From: Aphelenchoides besseyi
Lineage: Eukaryota; Nematoda; Chromadorea; Rhabditida; Aphelenchoididae
NCBI GenBank assembly: GCA_024699855.1
Contig: JAMPIQ010000003.1
Location: forward strand, 3,844,001-3,908,000
Direction of reading: 5' to 3'
DNA length: 64,000 nucleotides
Translations under genes and position numbers: made by a program
The notes under the pieces: model-generated
Databases searched by the model: none
Told to the model about the DNA's origin: nothing
Seen by the model: the letters and a program-made list of their open reading frames with translations, nothing else
Shown here: positions 59,728 through 64,000 of the stretch, piece by piece
Layout of the letters: each line of letters begins with the position of its first letter
Numbering within the stretch: the first letter of the stretch is position 1

Positions 59728-61721
59728 ATGTTATCGCGCGGTGTGTGTACGAATGGTCCTTGCGCAACCGTTGATGTTTTTCGAAAGGCAGTCGCTAAGA
59801 AAATAAATTGCCGCTATTCGTCAGTTTTGATCGGCGCCGCCGCAGCATCGCACCACTGGAATTTAACGGTTTGCTTTACTCATTTGACACGAATTCCGCT
59901 TTTTAAGATCATAAGAATGGCATCTCAGAAGGCGCCAAACGTTGTTCACACACCGTTAATCGACGTGCAAAGAGCGAAATACGAGGGAAAGAGTTTGATT
60001 CGAGACCATATCAGTGAAGTCGATTCCGAGGTGTGGAATTTGATCAAGAAGGTATGTCGATTGATTGCTTTTTTTGGCTTTATTGCAGTTTAGGAGAAAG
60101 CACGTCAAAAACGTGGACTCGAATTGATTGCTAGTGAAAACTTCACTAGTAAAGCAGTTTGCGATGCATTGGGTTCGTGTCTAATCAACAAGTACTCTGA
60201 AGGTTATCCGGGTGCACGGTAAGCAAACTGTCTAGTTCATTCAATGGTTTTTGAATTCAGTTATTATGCTGGAAACGAATACATTGATCAGATTGAATTG
60301 CTGTGTCAAAAACGAGCACTCGAAGTCTACGGACTGGATCCTGAAAAGTGGGGAGTGAATGTGCAACCACTTTCCGGAAGTCCGGCGAACTTTGCCATCT
60401 ACACGGCACTTGTTGGACCTCATGGTCGAATCATGGGTTTGGATTTGGCTGATGGCGGTTGGTTTCATGTTTACTATTGTTTTATTCAGTTTTATTTCAG
60501 GACATTTAAGTCATGGGTTTGTATAACAGTTGTGATGATTGGTATTTCCGATTGTTTAGTTTCTTTTCTCCGGCTAAAAAGGTTTCGGCAACATCGCTTT
60601 TCTTCGAATCGTTTCCGTACAAAGTTGACATTAAGACGGGACTCATTAATTACGATGCTTTGGAAGAAAATGCTTCGTTGTTTCGACCAGAACTTATCGT
60701 TGCTGGTATATTTGAATTCTCGTTGTGTACACTGGACTGTTGTTACAGGTATCAGTTGTTATGCTCGTTGGCTCGATTATGCACGTTTCCGTAAAGTTGC
60801 CGACAAAGTTGGAGCTGTTCTTTTGGCTGATATGTCTCACATTTCGGGTCTTGTTGCTGGTGGAGTTGCTCCATCGCCTTTTGAATACGCGGACGTTGTA
60901 ATGACAACAACTCACAAATCACTTCGTGGTCCACGTGGTGCGTTGATTTTCTATCGCAAAGGAGTTCGCAAGACGACACCAAAAGGCGAACAAGTGATGT
61001 ACGATTTGGAAGAGAAGATCAATTGGGCCGTTTTCCCGGGTCTTCAAGGCGGTCCGCATAATCATACGATCGGTGGAATTGCTGTCGCATTGAAACAATG
61101 TCAAACGATCGAATATCGAGAATACGCAGAGCAAATCCTCAAAAACGCTCAAGCATTAGCTGGACAGTTGATCAAATTGGGATACACGTTGACCACGAGT
61201 ACGTTTCTGTTCAATACGTTCAACTAATCCCGAGTAATTTAGATGGAACGGATTGTCATTTGGTCCTCGTTGATTTGCGTCCCAACAATTTGGAGGGACT
61301 TCGAATTGAAACAGTTCTCGACATGGCGTTGATTGCTTGTAACAAGAACACTTGTCCAGGTAATACGTCGACTTGAAAAGAAGATCACGGAAACATTCAG
61401 GAGATAAATCGCCTTTCCGTCCCGGTGGAATTCGTTTGGGAACACCGGCGTTGACATCCCGTGGTTTCAAGGAGGACGATTTCGTTGAAGTTGCTAATTT
61501 CATTCACAAAGGTTTGTTTTGTGTTATGACTTCACAACAACATTCGTTCAGCAATTGAAATCTATCGCAAACACGAGTCCCGTGTCCCAGGAACCACCAT
61601 CAAGGCGTGGAAAGATTTCGCAGCTTCGGACAAAGAAATGCGCTCTGAACTCGAGGGTTTGGGACACGAAGTTGAGAAGTTTGCATCGCAATTCGAAGTC
61701 GCTGGAAACGAAGATTACTAA
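59728..61721 (+). CDS. SHMT: Serine hydroxymethyltransferase, 9 exons
   Basis: Exons are 59728-60051, 60094-60218, 60261-60457, 60501-60516, 60560-60705, 60749-61198, 61243-61359, 61401-61511 and 61552-61721. The enzyme moves the hydroxymethyl group between serine and tetrahydrofolate, a PLP-dependent step of one-carbon metabolism. Family marks include [48 protein letters not shown] and [12 protein letters not shown] with the PLP lysine codon at 60916-60918. Two starts are in frame. ATG 59728 gives 551 residues with a basic leader (LSRGVCTNG onward) that has almost no acidic residues and could target mitochondria. ATG 59917 gives 488 residues, the size of the cytosolic form. Exon 4 has only 16 bases. 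A polyadenylation signal AATAAA lies at 61805. Confidence 0.95.
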
Positions 61722-61892
61722 CTTCTCTTATACTCAATTGTTAGATGAAATGAATATCCAAACCTCTCTTCGTATGTTTCAATCGTAAATTTCCTATTTT
61801 GGTAAATAAACCATTTGGCACATTCGAATTTATTACTTAGAGATCAACAAAAACATAAAACAAAATGGAAACAAACATTAAATGCCAATTGA

Positions 61893-62302
61893 TTAATAGT
61901 CGTCCTCTTCTTCTTTGATGTCCAGTTCAATGATCGAGGCTTCGGAATGCGGCGAATCTTTAATGGTGATAACATTCGCACTCGTTTCATCGTCCCAATC
62001 GACATCGACTTGTGAACGTGCGGGCATCGGGAGTTTCACGTCGGTCGGATCGGAACGTTTCAAACGAAACAATGTACGATCACCACCGCGAAATTTGGTG
62101 AACCAACGGCTAATTGTAGGAGCTTTGGGAACTCGAGAACCATAAACACGACGCAGCTCTCGATAGGCTTCCTTGGCTGAGAGTCCTTGATCGAACAGAA
62201 ACAGAAGACAATGACGAAGATGCACGGTTTTCGAAGTCATTCCATCTGAACAACAAGCAGTGAGCTGCCGTTACATCAGTAGATAGACAACTTACATGCC
62301 AT
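61893..62302 (-). CDS. Mos1-type helix-turn-helix protein, transposase domain only
   Basis: A 7-base first exon (62296-62302) and a main exon (61893-62245) give 119 residues; an ATG at 62239 would also do. Residues about 10-60 (LRHCLLFLFDQGLSAKEAYR, then VPKAPTISRWFTKFRGGD) match the HTH_48 domain found at the N-terminus of mariner/Mos1 transposases and SETMAR. The rest is a linker with basic patches and a strongly acidic end (DIKEEEDDY). No DDD/E catalytic domain and no inverted repeats are near. This suggests a domesticated DNA-binding domain used as a regulator, not a mobile element. It lies convergent with SHMT. The target is unknown. Confidence 0.72.
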
Positions 62303-62546
62303 TTTGACGAATTGAAGCGAACAGTCGAAAGACAAGAAGAGCGAATTGAAGAAGAACAAAAACTGAGGACTCAGTTTCACGATTGTAATCGCAAAAGTAA
62401 TTCGAATTTTTGTCTTCCGTCACGATTTGGATTGGCATTTTGTTTGATTTAACTTTGCTTTAACCTTCAGCGATCACTTGGCATAATGGGCAGGTAATGG
62501 ACATCAGTTTGGACGGCAACCTCGTTATTCTATTGGTTTTATCAAA

Positions 62547-63665
62547 ATGAACTGGAGAGCTGCATCATCGGTGATTCTACGTGAGTTGACTTTTGTTTTG
62601 TCAGTTAAGAATTTTTCAGTGAACACTGAAATAAGATACGTTTTGATGATGAAAAGAGGACCAAACGCCAAATTCATGCCCAATTCTTTGGTGTTTCCGG
62701 GCGGACTTCTTGACGCGACAGACATAAGATTTCCAACAGAACGATCGAATTATCATCTAGTTGATGCTCAGCCAATTCAAATGAAGGGATTCGAAGATGA
62801 CTACGCTTTTCGGGTTGCCGCACTACGGGAACTATTTGAAGAATCGGGTATTCTGTTGATTTTTAATGCAAACTGTCGAACAAGTGAACTTGTAACTGTT
62901 GCTGATGATCCTAAATTGGTCGAATGGAAACAAAAAGTAAAAAACATTTTCGATTGGTTTGAGTTTTGGTATTTAGGTCTGTGAATCACCATCCAATTTT
63001 GCCGATCTTTTCACCACCACTCAACTGGCCGATGTAAACACTTTGGTTCCCTGGTCCAATTGGTTGACACCAAAAAGTTACAAGCGCCGTTTCGATACGA
63101 TGTTCTTCCTTGCAACTGTTAACTCCGATTGCGATTCGCCGGTCGGGTTCTGTGAACGTGAAATGGCTGAAGCCGAATGGGTTCATCCAAGTACGGTAAT
63201 TGAAAGATCGTCCGGCAAATGTGAGTGATTATTTGTTTCTGTTTGTACATTTGAGATTTAGGCGAAGTCTCACTACCACCTCCGCAGTTCTACGAATTGG
63301 CGCGAGTCCGTTTCTTAAACTATGAGTCGAACGAACAGTTTCTTCAACACGCAAATCCGATGCGAATTACACCACAGGTCGTGGAAGCCATCGACGATTC
63401 TTCTCTCAGATGTGCACTTCTACCCGGCGATCATCTGTACGTTACACACGAGGCCGAGGAAGTCGATGTGAAGCGAATGACGAGCAAAGAGATTATTCCG
63501 AACAAAGAAATCGATGAGCTTCGTGCGATTCATCGTTTGACTTATCGAGCAGAACCGTTAGCTTATACAAGACAGGAGATTCATGCGAAAAATTTGCACA
63601 GAATGCCGCATAAAATGCATTTGTTTTATTTCAACGGAGATTCCGCTTTCGATTGGCCGTTTTGA
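62547..63665 (+). CDS. NUDT19: NUDT19-like Nudix hydrolase
   Basis: Exons 62547-62580, 62620-62936, 62977-63220 and 63262-63665 give 332 residues. The N-terminus WRAASSVIL, then YVLMMKRGPNAKFMPNSLVF, leads into PGGLLDATD. The Nudix box is split by an insertion, as in NUDT19, and its core reads RELFEESGILL. PWSNWLTP, RRFDTMFF and PPPQFYELARVR are further marks of this subfamily. NUDT19 is a peroxisomal enzyme that hydrolyses CoA and CoA esters in mammals. Here the C-terminus DWPF is not a PTS1 signal, so location is open. The first intron is 39 bases, a multiple of three and without stop codons, so its retention would give a 345-residue variant. Confidence 0.88.
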
Positions 63666-64000
63666 ATCGTTGAAGACGATCGTTATCGAAGTAAAAAGTT
63701 CTCATTGCCTGAATTCACTTCTTCTCTTCTGTTTAATCTCGTGGTCGATCGTCGACTAGAAAGCACAAGCGAATGTTTTTGGGTTAATGTATTTCCTGTC
63801 GTCTATCAATCCGAAAACACGAACTTTGGACTCTTAACCATTTTGCTCTTCACGGCGGTCGGCGACGTTCGATTTTTTCGTGAGTGCCCACTGCTCAGAG
63901 CTTGTTGTTTACCAGTCAGTTAGTCTTCTGTTTGTGTCCTCAGTTCGCACTTTGTGATATCGGCGTGTTTCGATGACCTTTCGTTTTTGTGATCGTCGTA
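63666..64000. other. 3' flank to window end
   Basis: This is the sequence after the NUDT19-like stop codon. One open frame of 72 codons at 63705-63923 has no start context or domain. Nothing further is supported. Confidence 0.5.

Overview
The window is a stretch of eukaryotic nuclear genome, most likely from a nematode. Genes are split into many short exons by introns mostly 28 to 60 bases long with gtaag/gtgag donors and tttcag/ttttag acceptors. Several first exons begin directly behind an acceptor-like sequence, as in trans-spliced genes. The content also fits: a seven-helix chemoreceptor-like gene, a cuticlin-type zona pellucida (ZP) protein, an NRF-6-like acyltransferase and a tandem set of cysteine-synthase-like (CYSL) genes. 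Base composition and gene order do not let me name a species. All gene models were built by hand: a splice chain was accepted only if it kept the reading frame across every junction and gave an exon total divisible by three.

Region 1 (about 1 to 8.4 kb) has a long 5' stretch with no convincing gene, a complete seven-helix receptor gene, a receptor-like exon relic, and a ZP/cuticlin gene. The large fifth intron of the ZP gene holds a tRNA-derived SINE with a perfect 13-base target-site duplication.

Region 2 (8.4 to 30.3 kb) is the most unusual part. At least eleven small membrane-protein genes lie here, ten on the minus strand and one on the plus strand, and I recognise none of the families. 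Some span the membrane three to five times and others once. Five of them share a cytoplasmic module with the pattern W-[STI]-[RK]-x-L followed about 10 to 20 residues later by I-x-[EQ]-M. Three adjacent single-pass genes (25.7 to 28.1 kb) are clear paralogues with the same exon plan. A decayed coding remnant lies inside the array at about 23.2 to 24.1 kb.

Region 3 (31.8 to 43.1 kb) carries a BED-finger/MADF/BESS-like DNA-binding protein, a 12-exon NRF-6-like acyltransferase-3 protein, a protein matching only the N-terminal half of the nuclear exosome factor Rrp6/EXOSC10, and a 19-exon adhesion GPCR with an intact GPS site. Directly upstream of the GPCR is a small secreted protein that is a free-standing copy of the receptor's N-terminal ectodomain.

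Region 4 (44 to 51.5 kb) holds three divergent cysteine-synthase-like genes in the same orientation and a broken fragment of a further copy. The PLP lysine is kept in all three but the substrate loop differs. Small uncertain genes lie between the copies.

Region 5 (51.7 to 64 kb) contains a sugar transporter of the SLC2/GLUT type, a secreted Pro/Arg/Gln-rich protein, a short-chain dehydrogenase, serine hydroxymethyltransferase with a possible mitochondrial extension, a free-standing Mos1-type helix-turn-helix protein and a NUDT19-like Nudix hydrolase. SHMT and the CYSL genes are both PLP enzymes of amino-acid metabolism, but nothing in the layout shows co-regulation.
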